This document shows positions 10,782-22,529 of a DNA stretch of 64,000 bases, one piece after another; position 1 is the first letter of the stretch, and each line of letters opens with the position of its first letter. A program made the position numbers and the translations under genes. The notes under the pieces are model-generated. The model did not search any database. It was not told where the DNA came from and saw only the letters and a program-made list of their open reading frames with translations. The stretch comes from Akebia trifoliata (Eukaryota; Streptophyta; Magnoliopsida; Ranunculales; Lardizabalaceae), in contig CM030704.1 in assembly GCA_017979445.1 (NCBI GenBank), forward strand, positions 14,367,658-14,431,657, read 5' to 3'.

Positions 10782-13106
10782 ATGAGAGTGTCGCATGATG
10801 GGTATAAAAATCGTTATTCTTTTGTAATGAATAATCGAAAAATTGTATTGGCCCCTCTCAAACCTTTGCAAGCTTATGAGGACCAGGTTAGGATAGCAAG
10901 TGAGTGCAAAATGAGAGAGAAACAAAGGTGTGAGCAAAAAGGAGAGAAAAGTGAACAACATGGAGAGAAGAATAAAGTACTGAATATACTTGTTGAAAAA
11001 CATGATGTTAAAAGTGTAATTATAGCAAGGCCACAAATTCTAGTTCTTATGTACAAAGATGTTTATTTTTCCACTGACGATCTTAACTCATCTTTGCCTA
11101 GTGTTGTTGTGTCTTTGTTGCAGGATTTTGATGATCTTTTTCCCGAGGAGATTCCACATGGTTTACCTCCTTTAATAGGAATTGAGCACCAAATAGACTT
11201 CATACCTGATTCTGCTATACCAAATAGACCTGCTTATAGAGTTAATCCCGAGGAAACAAATGAGATACAGAGGCAAGTAGATGAACTGTTACAAAATGGA
11301 TTTGTAAGGGAGAGTCTCAATTCATGTTCGATTCCTGTTCTCTTAGTACTAAAGAAAGATGGAACATGGCGCATGTGTGTGGATTGTCGAGCTATTAATA
11401 AGATAACGGTAAAATATAGGCATCCTATCCCTAGGTTAGATGATATGTTTGATGAATTGCATGGCTCTCATTTATTTTCTAAAATTGATTTAAAGAATGG
11501 GTATTATCAAATTCGCATGAAAGAGAGATGAATGGCAAACTGCATTTAAAACTAGATATGGGTTGTATGAATGGTTAGTAATGCCTTTCGGTTTAACTAA
11601 CGCACCTAGTACATTCATGAGATTAATGAACTATGTCTTGCGTGCTTTCATAGGAAATTTTTTTGTAGTTTACTTCGATGATATTTTAGTCTATAGCAAA
11701 AATGTTGATGACCATGTGAAGCATTTGCATGTTGTGTTTAGTATGTTAAGAGAACACCAATTATATGTTAATCTTAAGAAATGCACATTTTGTATGGAAT
11801 CTGTTGTGTTTCTTGGATTTGTTGTTTAGTTCGTAGGGAATTAGTGTTTATGAGGAAAAGGTAAGGGCAATAAAGGATTGGCCTACACCTGAGAATGCGA
11901 ACGAGGTAAGAAGTTTCCATGGTTTAGCAAGTTTTTATCCTAGGTTTGTTAAGGATTTTAGTTCTATTACTGCACCTTTGAATGAACTTGTTAAAAAGAA
12001 TGTTGTTTTTAATTGGGTTAATGTGCATGATCAGGCTTTCCAAATTTTGAAAGATAAGTTAACTAATGGACTTTTGTTGTGTTTGCCAAACTTTGATAAA
12101 GCTTTTGAAATAGAGTGTAATGCATCCGGGATTGGAGTAGGAGCTGTTTTGATGCAAGATTCTAAACCAATAGCTTATTTTAGTGAAAAGCTAATTGGGG
12201 CAGCATTGAATTATCCTACTTATGACAAAGAGCTTTATGCATTAGTGAGAACTCTTCGAACATGGCAACATTATTTATGGCTGAGGGAATTTATCATTCA
12301 TTCTGATCATGAGAGCTTGAAATTCCTGAAGACCCAAGGTAAGCTTAATAAAAGACATGCTAAATGGTTAGAGTTTATAGAAATATTTCCTTATGTAATT
12401 AAATATAAACGTGGGAAGGAAAATGTTGTGGCCGATGCATTGTCAAGAAGGTACGTATTACTTACTTCATTGCAAACTAAACTACGTGGTTTTGAATTGG
12501 TTAAAGATTTGTATGCCAATGATTCTGATTTCTGCCAAGTATGGAATGCATGTGCTAAGTGTGCGTTTGGTGACTTTTATAGGCATGAAGGATTTCTTTT
12601 CAAGAAAGATAAATTGTGCATGCCTAATTGTTCTGTTCGTGAGTTACTTGTAAGGGAAAGTCATGGGGGAGGTTTAATGGGTCACTTTGGTGTCCTAAAA
12701 ACTTTAGATATCTTACGTGAGTATTTTTATTGGCCCCATATAAAGCATGATGTGCAATCTGTTTGTGACAAGTGCATTACATGTAGGCAAGCAAAGTCTA
12801 AAATTCGACCGCATGGCTTGTATACCCCTTTGCCTGTACCTAATCAGCCTTGGATTGATATTTCTATGGATTTTGTTTTAGGATTGCCAAGGACTCAAAA
12901 TAGTAAAGATAATATATTTGTTGTTGTTGATAGGTTTAGTAAGATGGCCCATTTTATTGCATGTACTAAAACCAACGACGCAATACATATTGCTGATTTA
13001 TTCTTTAAAGAGGTAGTTCAATTACATGGGCTACCTAAGTCAATTGTTAGTGACAGAGATGTTAAGTTCCTAAGTTATTTTTGGCGTACATTATGGAGTA
13101 AATTAG
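10782..13106 (+). pseudogene. Element C pol part 1: RT, RNase H, integrase start
   Basis: Reverse transcriptase copies element RNA to DNA, RNase H removes the RNA strand, and integrase inserts the DNA. RT fingers and palm are at 10782-11531 (VLKKDGTWRMCVDCRAINK, KIDLKNGYYQIRM). The frame breaks at 11531 by a small deletion. The palm resumes at 11563-11829 with [13 protein letters not shown] and catalytic YFDD, then a stop and frameshift near 11828. RNase H lies in 11978-12450 ([31 protein letters not shown]). Integrase follows with a zinc-binding HFG...CITCRQ segment, first catalytic Asp in [10 protein letters not shown] and second in VSDRD. The frame ends where Tat1 is inserted, between the second Asp and the catalytic Glu. 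Sequence style fits plant chromoviruses of the CRM/Reina type. It is inactive. Confidence 0.9.
13102..13106. other. Target site duplication of Tat1, left copy
   Basis: ATTAG here and at 32757-32761 directly flanks Tat1. Removing Tat1 and one copy joins the two integrase halves of element C in frame. Confidence 0.95.
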
Positions 13107-14906
13107 TGTAGACACCCCATTTTTTCATCTGCCTAATTCGACAATTCGTCACCCGATTTTGGTGGATTCCTAATGATGAATATAAAAGAACTCGAAAGCT
13201 TGTGAGTTCTACTTGATTCCTTCTATTTCTAGTTTCATTTCATCCCCCTACTCGTCACTACTTGACCTAGAAATTTACGCACGCTTAGGATCGCTACATC
13301 TTACACCTGACTTAGTAAGCACGTACGCATAGGTTCGTTACACAATTCGATAACTTTAGAACTTAGAAATACTCACACAGTGACTGAAAGAAACCTCACG
13401 CTGAAATCCCTAAAAATTTGTAAAAATTCATCAAAATGATGAAAATACCCCTCATAAATTTTGAATGTCCGAAAAGTCTCGAAGGTACCTCCATTGCACT
13501 CAGAACGTGATTTCGAGTCTAACGGGACCCAAATCGATGAAAATAGAGAAATTTATTAAAATTTGTAAAAAAACATCAAAATCATGAAAATACCCCTCAT
13601 ATACCTCGGACCTCCGAAAAATCTCGCAAGTACCTTCATTGCACTCAGAATGTGATTTCGAGTCTAAAGAGACCCAAATCGATGAAAATAGAGAAGTTCG
13701 AGAAAAATCTGTAAAAATCACCAAAAGACAAAAATACCCCTTGATATCCAACTCTACAATTTAGAGATCCTGATCCCTAGGGCAATGTAAATCGAAATCC
13801 AATCTAAACTAAAAATAAAATTTAAATTAAAAATCAAACAATTCAAATTAAAAAATTCAAACAATTAAAATTAAAATCAAACAATTAAAATTAAAATCGA
13901 ACAATTAAATCCAATAAAAAATAATAATAATAAAAATTCGATCAACCAAAATAAAAATTTCAAGTAATTAACCATCAAAATTAAACTCAAATTCTATCAA
14001 TAAATTTAAAATTTAAAATTGAACCCAATATAAAATCAAATTAAAACTCAAAACTTAACCAATCGAAATCCAATCAACCGACAAATTAAAAATTAAAAAT
14101 TAAAATCAATTTAAATTTCAAATTAAAACGCAAATTAATCAACCCGTTCAAAATTTAAATTAAAAATTAAATTCAAATTAAATAATCAAAACTCAAATTA
14201 AAATCAAATTGAAAATCACCCAACCAATTAAAATGTAAAAATAAAATTAAAATCGAACGATCAACGAATTAAAAATTAAAATCCAATTAACCAACAACCA
14301 AATTTTATATCAAAATACAAATTAAATTCTAATCGAAATTCAAAATTTAAAATCAAATGCAAATTCAAATGTAATTTAAAACATCAAATTAAATTTCAAA
14401 TCAAAATGTCGACTAAAATTAAAAAAAAAATTTGAAATCAACCAATCAGAAGTAAAATCAATTCATCAACCAATCACAACTCCACGACGGTGAGCTATCG
14501 TAGTACGAGTAACGTGGGATCACCATCCCATTCTCCTAATAATATAAAAATAAAAAGATAAAAGAAAAAAAATTAAAAACAATCAAAGAAAAAAAAAAAA
14601 AAAACGTGGAGCTTTTTCTCCAACTCCTTCTTCTCCAACGAACTCCTCTAACCCACGTTCTCTCCATTCTCCCATCTCTCCCACCATCATCTCTCCCCAC
14701 TCTCTCTCTCTCATGGCTGATGAGGGAACTACCATAAATAAGCAACAAAAGACACCATTCAAGGAGTAGAAGACGTTTTTGAGGACAACCATTAAAAGAA
14801 AAAAACAGCAACTTTAGTTCGAGAACTCTTGGATCTCTCCATCTTCTCTCTCAGGCTCTCCATCTTCTTCTATCTTAGTCTCTCTCTCTTTCTCTCTCCC
14901 ACATGA

Positions 14907-15350
14907 TCAACACCCTTTTCTCCCCCACGTTTTGGAGCAAAAACCAGCAGCCATTATAGCCCTCCTTTAATCTCTAAAAACGTCCAAAAACAGAGTCCAA
15001 TCAACACCCTTTTCTTTCCCACGTTTTGGAACAAAAACCAGCAGCCATTATAGCCCTCCTTTCATCTCTAAAAACATCCAAAAATAGATTCCAATCAACA
15101 CCCTTTTCTTTCCCACGTTTTGGAACAAAAACCAGCAGCCATTATAGCCCTCCTTTCATCTCTAAAAACGTCCAAAAACATAGTCCAATCAACACCCTTT
15201 TCTTCCCCACGTTTTGGAGCAAAACCAGCAACCATGGTAGCCCTCCTTTCATCTCTAAAAATGTCCAAAAATAGAGCCCAATCAACACCTTTTCTTCTCC
15301 ACGTTTTGGAATAAAAACAGCCACCAATGCAGCCTTTTTCCATCTCTGAA
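14907..15350 (+). repeat. 94-bp tandem repeat in Tat1 5' LTR
   Basis: About five units, each with CCCACGTTTTGGAGCAAAA, CCAGCAGCCATTATAGCCC and TCTCTAAAAACGTCC. The GTTTTGGA segment recurs near 14930, 15024, 15119, 15212 and 15305. The 3' LTR has the matching array at about 30236-30680. The 80-90 codon open frames on both strands are products of the periodicity. Confidence 0.85.
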
Positions 15351-16244
15351 AACGTCAAAAAATATTAGCTATCAGGCCCTCCTTCCATCTTCACATTGCT
15401 GCCCCCTGTCGTTCATCCAAAAATCTGCAAATTCAACCCATTGTTGCTCTCTTTTGTGCCTAAAAAAAAAAAACAGCAGCTCACTGTCTTTTTTTCCATT
15501 TTATGTCTTCCTTTCCCAGCCTTCATTACCATTAATACCCTCATCTTTTCAGCACATCTCTCCTCAAAAAAAAAAAAAAATCTGCAACGTCCCTTGCTGT
15601 AACGCCATACCCCCATTCCATCGCAACTCTTGCTACAGCCCCCTTTGCTGCCCAACATCTTCGCCATTAACCTCTTCTCCGAATAACCATATTTTCACCA
15701 CGCCCATCGCCCATTAACTTCACCAAAATCTTTCTCTCACACTTTCCACTTTCCTTTTACTTCATTAAGTTCCAACAATACTAGCAAAAATCATAGACAC
15801 ATCCACACAGCCGCGGTGACCTAGTACAGCATAACTCACAAGCTATTTTGATTTCTTTTTTGAAGGAATCCACGCATCTAAAATAATTCGGAAGGTATTT
15901 TTTTTTTTTTTTTGTTATTTATATTGCTTTATTTTTATTGTTTCTTGATTTCATATGCCTTAAAATTAATTCATGGATTTTTGGGGTATACGTGTCACTA
16001 ATAACAATGTTCGAGTTTCCGAAATATTAGTGTATCAATTAACTCATACTTTTTTTGATTAATTGATCGATTAAATCAATTCACATATACCAAGTTGATG
16101 GTCCGGCTCATTGGAAGTTAATATTTATCGGGTTGATTCGTCACTTTTTGATGTTGTTGGGTCAACTCATTAATGTTGATTTTAATCGACTCAATAAAAA
16201 TTAATGGTATACACTAAACATAAAAAATCGATTTTCACAATGAA

Positions 16245-16990
16245 AATTACGAGTCAACTCGCTGATTTTGGGGGCATCGAAAATTTGAATTGATTTTATT
16301 TTCAAATTAAGCACGTGGGTTAAATCACCGATTTAATACACGTGGCAATTAAAAAAAATCAAGATTCTTTGGATTAACAAATTGCGAGTCAACTCACTGA
16401 TTTTAGGGACATTGGAAGTTTGAATTGATTTTTTTTAGCATGTGGGTTAACTTACCGATTTAATATATGTGGCACTTCAAAAATCGAGTTTCTTTGATAA
16501 AAAAATTGTAAGTCGACTTGTCAATTTTAATACACCTGACATTTCAAAAATCGAATTTTTAAAAATTAGGCACATGGGTTAAATCACCGATTTAATACAC
16601 GTGGCGATTCCAAAAAAAAAATTATGATTCTTATGATTAAAAATTGCGAGTCGACTCGCTGATTTTGGAGACATTGAGAATTCAAATCGAATTTTTTAAA
16701 AATTAGGCACATGGATTAAATCACCAATTTAATACACGTGGTGATTCAAAAAAATTAGGATTCTTTTGGTTAATAAATTGCGAGTCGACTCGCTGATTTT
16801 TGGGACATTGAAAATTTGAATCGATTTTATTTTAAAATTAGGCATGTGGTTAACTCACCGATTTAATACACGTGGCAACTCAAAATTTGTGAGTTAACCC
16901 ACTGAATTTAATGCTCGTAATGGTTCAAAAATCGAATCTCTTTGATAAAATATCGTCAATGAGCCAATTCACTAATCTTATATACGCGGC
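16245..16990 (+). promoter_or_regulatory. Degenerate ~130-bp repeats with CACGTG boxes in Tat1 LTR
   Basis: Six units, seen from the recurring GAGTCGACTCGCTGATTTT motif near 16250, 16386, 16511, 16648, 16782 and 16891. Units contain the 12-bp palindrome CGAGTCGACTCG or decayed forms of it, and ATTTAATACACGTGGC. Perfect CACGTG hexamers lie at 16312-16317, 16339-16344, 16598-16603, 16735-16740 and 16869-16874. CACGTG is the plant G-box, and ACGTGGC is the core of abscisic-acid response elements. A regulatory role is inference. The 3' LTR carries the same array at about 31575-32330. Confidence 0.55.
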
Positions 16991-17427
16991 ATTAAAAATC
17001 GATTTCGTATTGTTCAAAATATGATCGAATTGATCCATTAATTTTTGGTGTCATGTATGCCCTATTAAATCATGTAATTATTTTAACTGTAGGATTTGTT
17101 TAGTAAATTCAATGCAATTTGATGATGATTGGACCCTAGTTTGACTTTTAGTTTTTAAATGTTGACCGTAGGATATTTTTGGATCGCAGTAGAAACTGAT
17201 CATCTTGATCAGGCGGGTTCGGTGCCAAACACCTTTCGAAATCCTTAACCTGACCCCTTACCCATCTCTTTGATCCGCGGACCGACCCATATCCATTTGG
17301 AGTTAATTTTGGTTCCTAGACCTAAACTAGGTGGCGACTACCTATTCTCTTAAAAATCTTCGAGATACGTAAATCGGACCCCTATCCGCTATTTAGAGGA
17401 CGGCCGCGGGGGTCGAGGCGATTTCAG

Positions 17428-17445
17428 TGGCGACTCCACTGGGGA
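17428..17445 (+). other. Tat1 primer binding site
   Basis: TGGCGACTCCACTGGGGA, one base after the LTR end. This form is typical of Tat/Ogre elements and is usually assigned to tRNA-Arg. The tRNA assignment is recalled, not checked. Confidence 0.85.
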
Positions 17446-18361
17446 ATTTAGGGTCAAATTTGACTCGATCCAAGACTATCCTTAGGTTGACTTTTTCCTG
17501 GAGTCAACCCAGTTGACTCAATGAGACTCTTATATTAGGCTAGATTTGGTCCTTTCTTTCATTGGCATGTGATTAGATGTATTCAATTATTTATCTCTAT
17601 TGATTGGTTTGATGATTAGATGTATTTAATTTGAATGGTTGGATAGTTGTGAAAACCCCCCCGGGCGCACTTTGTCCCTTTGCACACACTCATGAGCATG
17701 CATACGCATATTAGTATCATGTCATGTCCTTATAAACCCAATAGTCGGATCTAAACTAACCTGGTCCTTCGGGACATGAGGGATGCCCGTGAACGCTACA
17801 ACTTCAGTATAGTACCTTCGGGTATATCAAACTGGAACACCACGTACTGCTTGACTAGGTAAAACTGGAATAGTATATCGGTGTTTCGGCCTGAAGTGAC
17901 CTAAGCTTCGTCCTAACCTAGCCTCAATCATATAGAAAGCTTAGAACTTAGGCGCGGTCCTACTAGGCCACGACTCGAATCGACCATAATTGCTCCCGGG
18001 TTGTTTTTCTCCAAACTAACCAAAAGGTAAGTGGGTGGACCGATCCACACCGCTCAAATGGAACCCGCAATATCGGTCCAACCTAATAAATATAATTGAA
18101 AAAGTTGTGTTGGCCCATCATTTTTCAACCCATTAGCCCAATTGGTACGTTGATCTTTTGGATCAATATACGAGCCGATCGAGTTAATTGGTTCAATTAA
18201 ATGTCAATGAGGTGATGTATTGTTTTTTTTTAATCCATTGGATAGAATCGGTCCGAATGTGATAACTGAATTTTTTTTTTGACTAATTCTATTCAATGGA
18301 TCGGACCTTTCTTTATATTAAAATGGTTGAATCACATTAGACGTTAGTTTCTTTTGATTAG
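17446..18361 (+). other. Tat1 untranslated leader
   Basis: About 0.9 kb without a coding frame, running from the PBS to ORF1. The part at 17640-18110 has a clear counterpart in Tat2 at 37138-37600 (GCACTTTGTCC, CTCATGAGCATG, CTTCGGGACA). It is therefore an old, conserved leader, perhaps for packaging or dimerisation; that role is inference. Confidence 0.65.
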
Positions 18362-19437
18362 ATGACTCATGATGATGTACGAGTGTTGATGGAAAGAGCT
18401 TTAGATGCATTCACCCCTGTCGAAAAGTACAATTTTGGTGCATATGGACTTCAAAGCGTATTCTTTCTCAAGTCAGTAACTGTCAATTGAAGCCTTTTAT
18501 GTGCTGCGGCTTCTGGGACCTGAATTACCACGTATTCCGTTTTGGTTCAGTCACACTTTGTCCAACTCACGAAGACTATTGTAATATTATGGGGATAAGC
18601 ACATTGGGTCCGATGATTCGTCTTCCATCGAAATCCAAATTCACAAAAGAACTCTCGAAAGGATTAGGAGTTAAGCCAAAAAAAATAAGAAAATTCACAG
18701 ATCATGGTTTACTGAACATGCGGAGACTCCTAGAAGTACACCAAACTCCTGAACAAGAAAATCCTGGGGATTTCGTTCCAGAACCTCACAGGAAGGCCAG
18801 GGATTTTACTTTATGTCTGGGGGTATTGTCAACATATTTTCTGGTTTCATTTAGGATGGGTAATCAGTTACCGGGCTTCTTCGCTGATATTGCCGGACAA
18901 CTTAAAAATAAGGTTAACCCAGTCCCCACAATACTCGTCGAGCCTTTTGAGGAATTATCAAATGAGAATGCACCAGGAGGGGCAGGATTTCGAGGAAGTC
19001 CACATTTGCTTTATCTGTGGTTATGTATCCGACTTCGCATCACAGAGTTCCTGCAAATCAAGGAAAGTAAATGGGAAAAATTCACAAGAAAGGAAACATT
19101 GGTAGACTTTGCATTCATAGAAGACTGGAAGGACTAGCTCTCAAATTTGACTACACAAGACGTAAATTAGGATAGATTGGGATCAAGAATGGATGAAGGC
19201 ACCGTGCTTGCTTCAAAAGAGTCTGATCATGTAATGCTCACTGGTCTGCTGAATACATCTTTTCATTGCCCAAGGATGATACCAAGACAGATAGGATTCC
19301 CTTCATGGATCTCAATGCTTTCGAGGAATCGACATCCTATTAAAGAGCTGACTGTGCAATTGGTAGAACACATAGCTACCGCTTGGGACCATCGGTTCCT
19401 TATTAAATCAGAAGATCAACAAGCATTCAAGAAGTAG
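18362..19437 (+). pseudogene. Tat1 ORF1, extra protein upstream of gag (DUF7745-like)
   Basis: A coding frame between leader and gag in the sense direction. It starts at 18362 (MTHDDVRVLMERALDAF), hits a stop and frameshift near 18486, then runs open for 216 codons (18487-19137). It continues in the same frame to 19437 across two in-frame TAG codons. The segment FRFGSVTLCPTHEDYCNIMG resembles the FGS.xLTPTxEEY start of plant DUF7745/mobile-domain-type proteins carried by Ogre-like elements. The function of ORF1 is unknown. It shows no zinc knuckle, protease or membrane segment. Tat2 lacks the whole frame: its leader joins the pre-gag segment after only about 300 bp. The family assignment rests on this short motif alone. 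Confidence 0.65.
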
Positions 19438-19796
19438 AAGAAAGAAGTAGAAGAGCATGTAGGGTCCTAGATCGAGTTATCTTTGCTTTAAGAGGAGAGT
19501 CTCCTCATTTCTTTTGTGTTCGCATTTGTCTCATTGGTACGATTTTTAATGAGAAGTCTCTTTTTTTTTATAAGGCCCTAATTAACAATAAATCAGCTCA
19601 TCATACATAAGTTCGACTAGCACAACTCATCAATTATAATAATAAAAGCAAATGCTATCAAAAGGGACCAATTCTTAATTCACCTTTGATGGGGTTTCAG
19701 GATACTATTACGCTCAAACTTAAGCGTCCGCTACCTGGTTGGAGTCGAGAGTCAGGTCGTTTGGAAAGAACATTAGTGCCAAGTGAATCATAACAA
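19438..19796 (+). other. Tat1 spacer between ORF1 and gag
   Basis: Non-coding spacer. Its last part (19675-19795), ending just before the gag ATG, is conserved in Tat2 at 38085-38190 (CTTAAGCGTCC, TTGGAGTCG). Confidence 0.6.
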
Positions 19797-21074
19797 ATGG
19801 CTTCTGAATCTGAACTCGCGGAAATTCGTAAGATCCTAACAGTCTTTGCAATGGATATGAACAACATAAAAAGCAAGGTAGAAGTGTTAAAACAGATCTC
19901 TAAGTCAACAAGAGACCAGCCTGATGATCAAAGGGGCAAGGAACTGGAAGGTAGCACAGCTAATAATCCGAATGAGGTTTATGAGCTTGACAGAAATGAG
20001 GAGCATTTTAATAAGAATCCAATGTTAGCCAACAGAATGACTCAGTTGGAAACAGCCGTGAAGAACATAAAAGGGATTGATGAAATCGCAGTAGGAATAG
20101 AGACTTTGAATCAGATTCCTAAGATTCGTTTGCTAGAAAAGTTTGTTATGCCAGAAATGGAAAAATTCAATGAAGTAGGCTGTGCAAAAACGCATCTCAA
20201 GGTATATATCACCAACATGCGTACAATGGGCCTCAGTGACGAACAGATGACATTATTGTTCCAACGTACTCTATCAGGGTCAGCGTTACGATGATTGATG
20301 TCCCAAGATTCAGCTGTAATTGGGACATGGGAAAATATGTCAAGGATGTTCTGACACCAGTACAAGTACATCACTGAAATCGAAACTTCTCAAAGGGATT
20401 TGGAATCAACTAAGCAAAAGAATGGGAAAACATTTACTGATTTTATTAGTCGCTGGAGGGCTAAGGCTGCACAGATGTGGGATAGACTATCAGAAAAGGA
20501 ACAAGTGGTAATCATCTTGAAAAACCTCTCATAGGGGTATGCTCAGCATTTAGTTACCCAGTATCTCCCCACATTTGAATCCCTGTTACAAGCCGGAAGC
20601 CAACTCGAGGATGCTTTTGCCTCTGGGATCCTTTCCAACTCTTTTGACAACAAAGCCAAAAAACCCTTCATTAATTCCAAACCCAACATCAACCATGCCT
20701 ATATAGCCAACACTTCCACTACCCCAGCTCAACCCCCAACTCGAACCAATAACCAGGCAAATTTGGGTAGAGCCCCCCCTCGACAGTTCACAAATCTAGG
20801 GATGACCCTCACTGCGGCCTTCCAGAATTTATTAAAAAAAGGGCTCCTCACCCCTCTCCAACCTCGACCTCTGTCAAATCCCCTACCAGTTTCCCATAAC
20901 CCTAACATCTTTTGTGAATTCCATCAAAGCCCTGGTCATCATACTGACCGTTGCATCTCTCTCCGTCATGCCATCCAAAATCTCATTGATGATAAAAAAG
21001 TCATCATTCCTACCCAACACCACCAAATGTCACCACCAATCCACTACTTGCATATCAACCTCCACCAACATTGA
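19797..21074 (+). pseudogene. Tat1 gag
   Basis: Tat-lineage gag, the particle-forming and RNA-binding protein. The frame starts at ATG 19797 (MASESELAEIRKIL) and is one continuous reading frame to 21074. It is broken only by stop codons near 20294, 20354 and 20532; the first lies where RWL is usual. The first 110 residues are polar with a probable coiled coil. The gag core includes MRTMGLSDEQM, TFTDFISRWR and AQMWDRL. The C-terminal part has FCEFHQSPGHHTDRC, the Tat-type Cys-His knuckle. Three nonsense changes and no frameshift suggest decay mainly by point mutation. It overlaps the next frame by a few bases. Confidence 0.85.
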
Positions 21075-22529
21075 ATATGATTTCAAACACCCAACTACCT
21101 TTCGACCCAGTCTCTCTCATCCACCCAATCTACACCAAACCACCCAGTTATCCCCTTGTTGGAATAGCCTTCAATGACGAGGTCTATGCCACAAGCCATG
21201 ATCCATTTGATCTAATTGAAGATGAATCATACTATCTATCCCCACCTCGCTACAATAGCCCATCATATACCAGCTATCTCTTGGCACAAATGATCTCGAA
21301 AAGCCAATTCTCTGTAATAGATGAAGATCCTTACCTCTTGTCCGAAGGAGACGAGCCATTTCCACTATCTTGTGATGAAGTCAAGCAGATGACACGAGGA
21401 TAAAGAGTCTTTAAGCCACCGGAACTCAATGTTGATAATCCAGCGGCCTTGGCAAGGAAGGAAAAAGTGGACCCCATCCAAGAAATCATTGAAGAGGATC
21501 ATATCGTGATCAAACAGTTAAAAAAGGCAGGTGCCAACATTTCAGTTTGGGGTTTGCTCATGGCCTCCACAGCTCACAGGGAAGCTGTTCTCAAAACGTT
21601 AAGCGCAGCCCAAGTTTCCCTCGACACATCTCCGGATCAATTAGCTAGTATAGTAGGGGCAACCTATGCTGAAAATAGTCTATCCTTCTCAGATTCAGAT
21701 CTTCCGAAAAAAGGGCCAAGCCACACAAAGCCGCTGCATATCACCGTTGATTGCAACGGAATGAGAGTCCCTCTAGTCTTGGTAGATAATGGAAGTGCAT
21801 TAAATTTCTATCCTCTGAAGATCGCGACTTGCCTCGAGTTCAAGACAGACGACTTCAAACCAACTAGCCAAGGCGTCAGAGCTTATGATAATACGAAAAG
21901 GGATGTACTAGGGACTTTGCAGCTACAAATATCCACGGGTATAGCAGACTTCCTTGTGGAATTCCAAGTCTTGGATATTCAGTCATCCTTCAACCTATTA
22001 CTAGGGAGACCGTGGCTGCATCAGATCAAGGTTGTACCTTCTACTTTGCATCAGAAGATTAAATTCATCAAGGACGGTTTGGTGATCACGCTTAATAGGG
22101 ATGCCGAAATTATGGAGATTGTGAATGATATAGAAATCAAAGATAAATCGTTGTCTGAAATTCAACCCGAACAAAAAGAAATACAACTCAGCGGGTTTGA
22201 ATTTAAAAATATTCATGCTGTTCAGTGGGACGATTCTGCGAAAGAGCTGGTACCTATCGATAACACGTTCAATTGTTGCGTGGCCAGCATGTTCAAAAGC
22301 ATGAGATTCTTCCCAGGCATGGGTTTGGGTCGTAGATAACAAGGGATCAAAGTTGCACTAGCCATTCAAAGAAGTAGTTGGGACATTCGTATTGGGGTAC
22401 GAACCTACTAAAGAAGACTAGGCTCGATATTGGAAGATAAGGAAAGATAAGGCGAATGCGAGGAGGCAAGGGCATGTCATCGATCTAATCAACATTTAGC
22501 CTTATCGTAAAACCCTTAATGGACACTTC
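21071..22529 (+). pseudogene. Tat1 protease region with G-patch-like end
   Basis: Aspartic protease domain that matures gag-pol. The frame (21071-22339) has one in-frame stop at 21403 and lies in a different phase from gag, so a frameshift or separate expression was needed. The protease core follows HITVDCNGMRVPLVLVDNGS: the catalytic loop is D-N-G-S and the flap region is followed by LLLGRPWLH. The end, FFPGMGLGRR then a stop and QGIK, resembles a G-patch (GxGLGRxxQGI), a known feature of this lineage. A further frameshift and stops at 22340-22529 separate it from the RT frame. A protease of this copy would be truncated from pol. Confidence 0.8.

Larger units (their letters stand above)
13107..17426 (+). 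repeat. Tat1 5' LTR
   Basis: Begins TGTAGACACCCC and ends GCGATTTCA one base before the PBS. Inside, in order: a conserved start shared with Tat2; an A-rich AAATTAAAATC-type tract (about 13800-14460); a TC-rich stretch; a 94-bp tandem array (14907-15350); a degenerate 130-bp repeat with CACGTG boxes (16245-16990); and a U5-like end shared with Tat2 and Tat3 (AACACCTTTCGAAATCC, GGTGGCGACT). Compared with the 3' LTR it lacks about 35 bp near 13352. Short open frames in the repeats are not genes. Confidence 0.95.

Noticed and set aside
10692..11056. Minus-strand open frames of 114 and 60 codons opposite the element C pol
   Set aside because: They overlap a clear plus-strand RT region and show no domain.
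13800..14460. Regular AAATTAAAATC pattern as a CRISPR-like or satellite array
   Set aside because: No fixed unit and spacer; low-complexity A-rich sequence, repeated only because it lies in both LTRs.
14907..15717. Several 60-90 codon open frames on both strands of the Tat1 LTR (also 30163-31001)
   Set aside because: Products of the 94-bp repeat and TC-rich sequence; the same frames appear in both LTRs with indels.
20111..20374. Minus-strand frame opposite Tat1 gag
   Set aside because: Antisense shadow of the gag coding frame.
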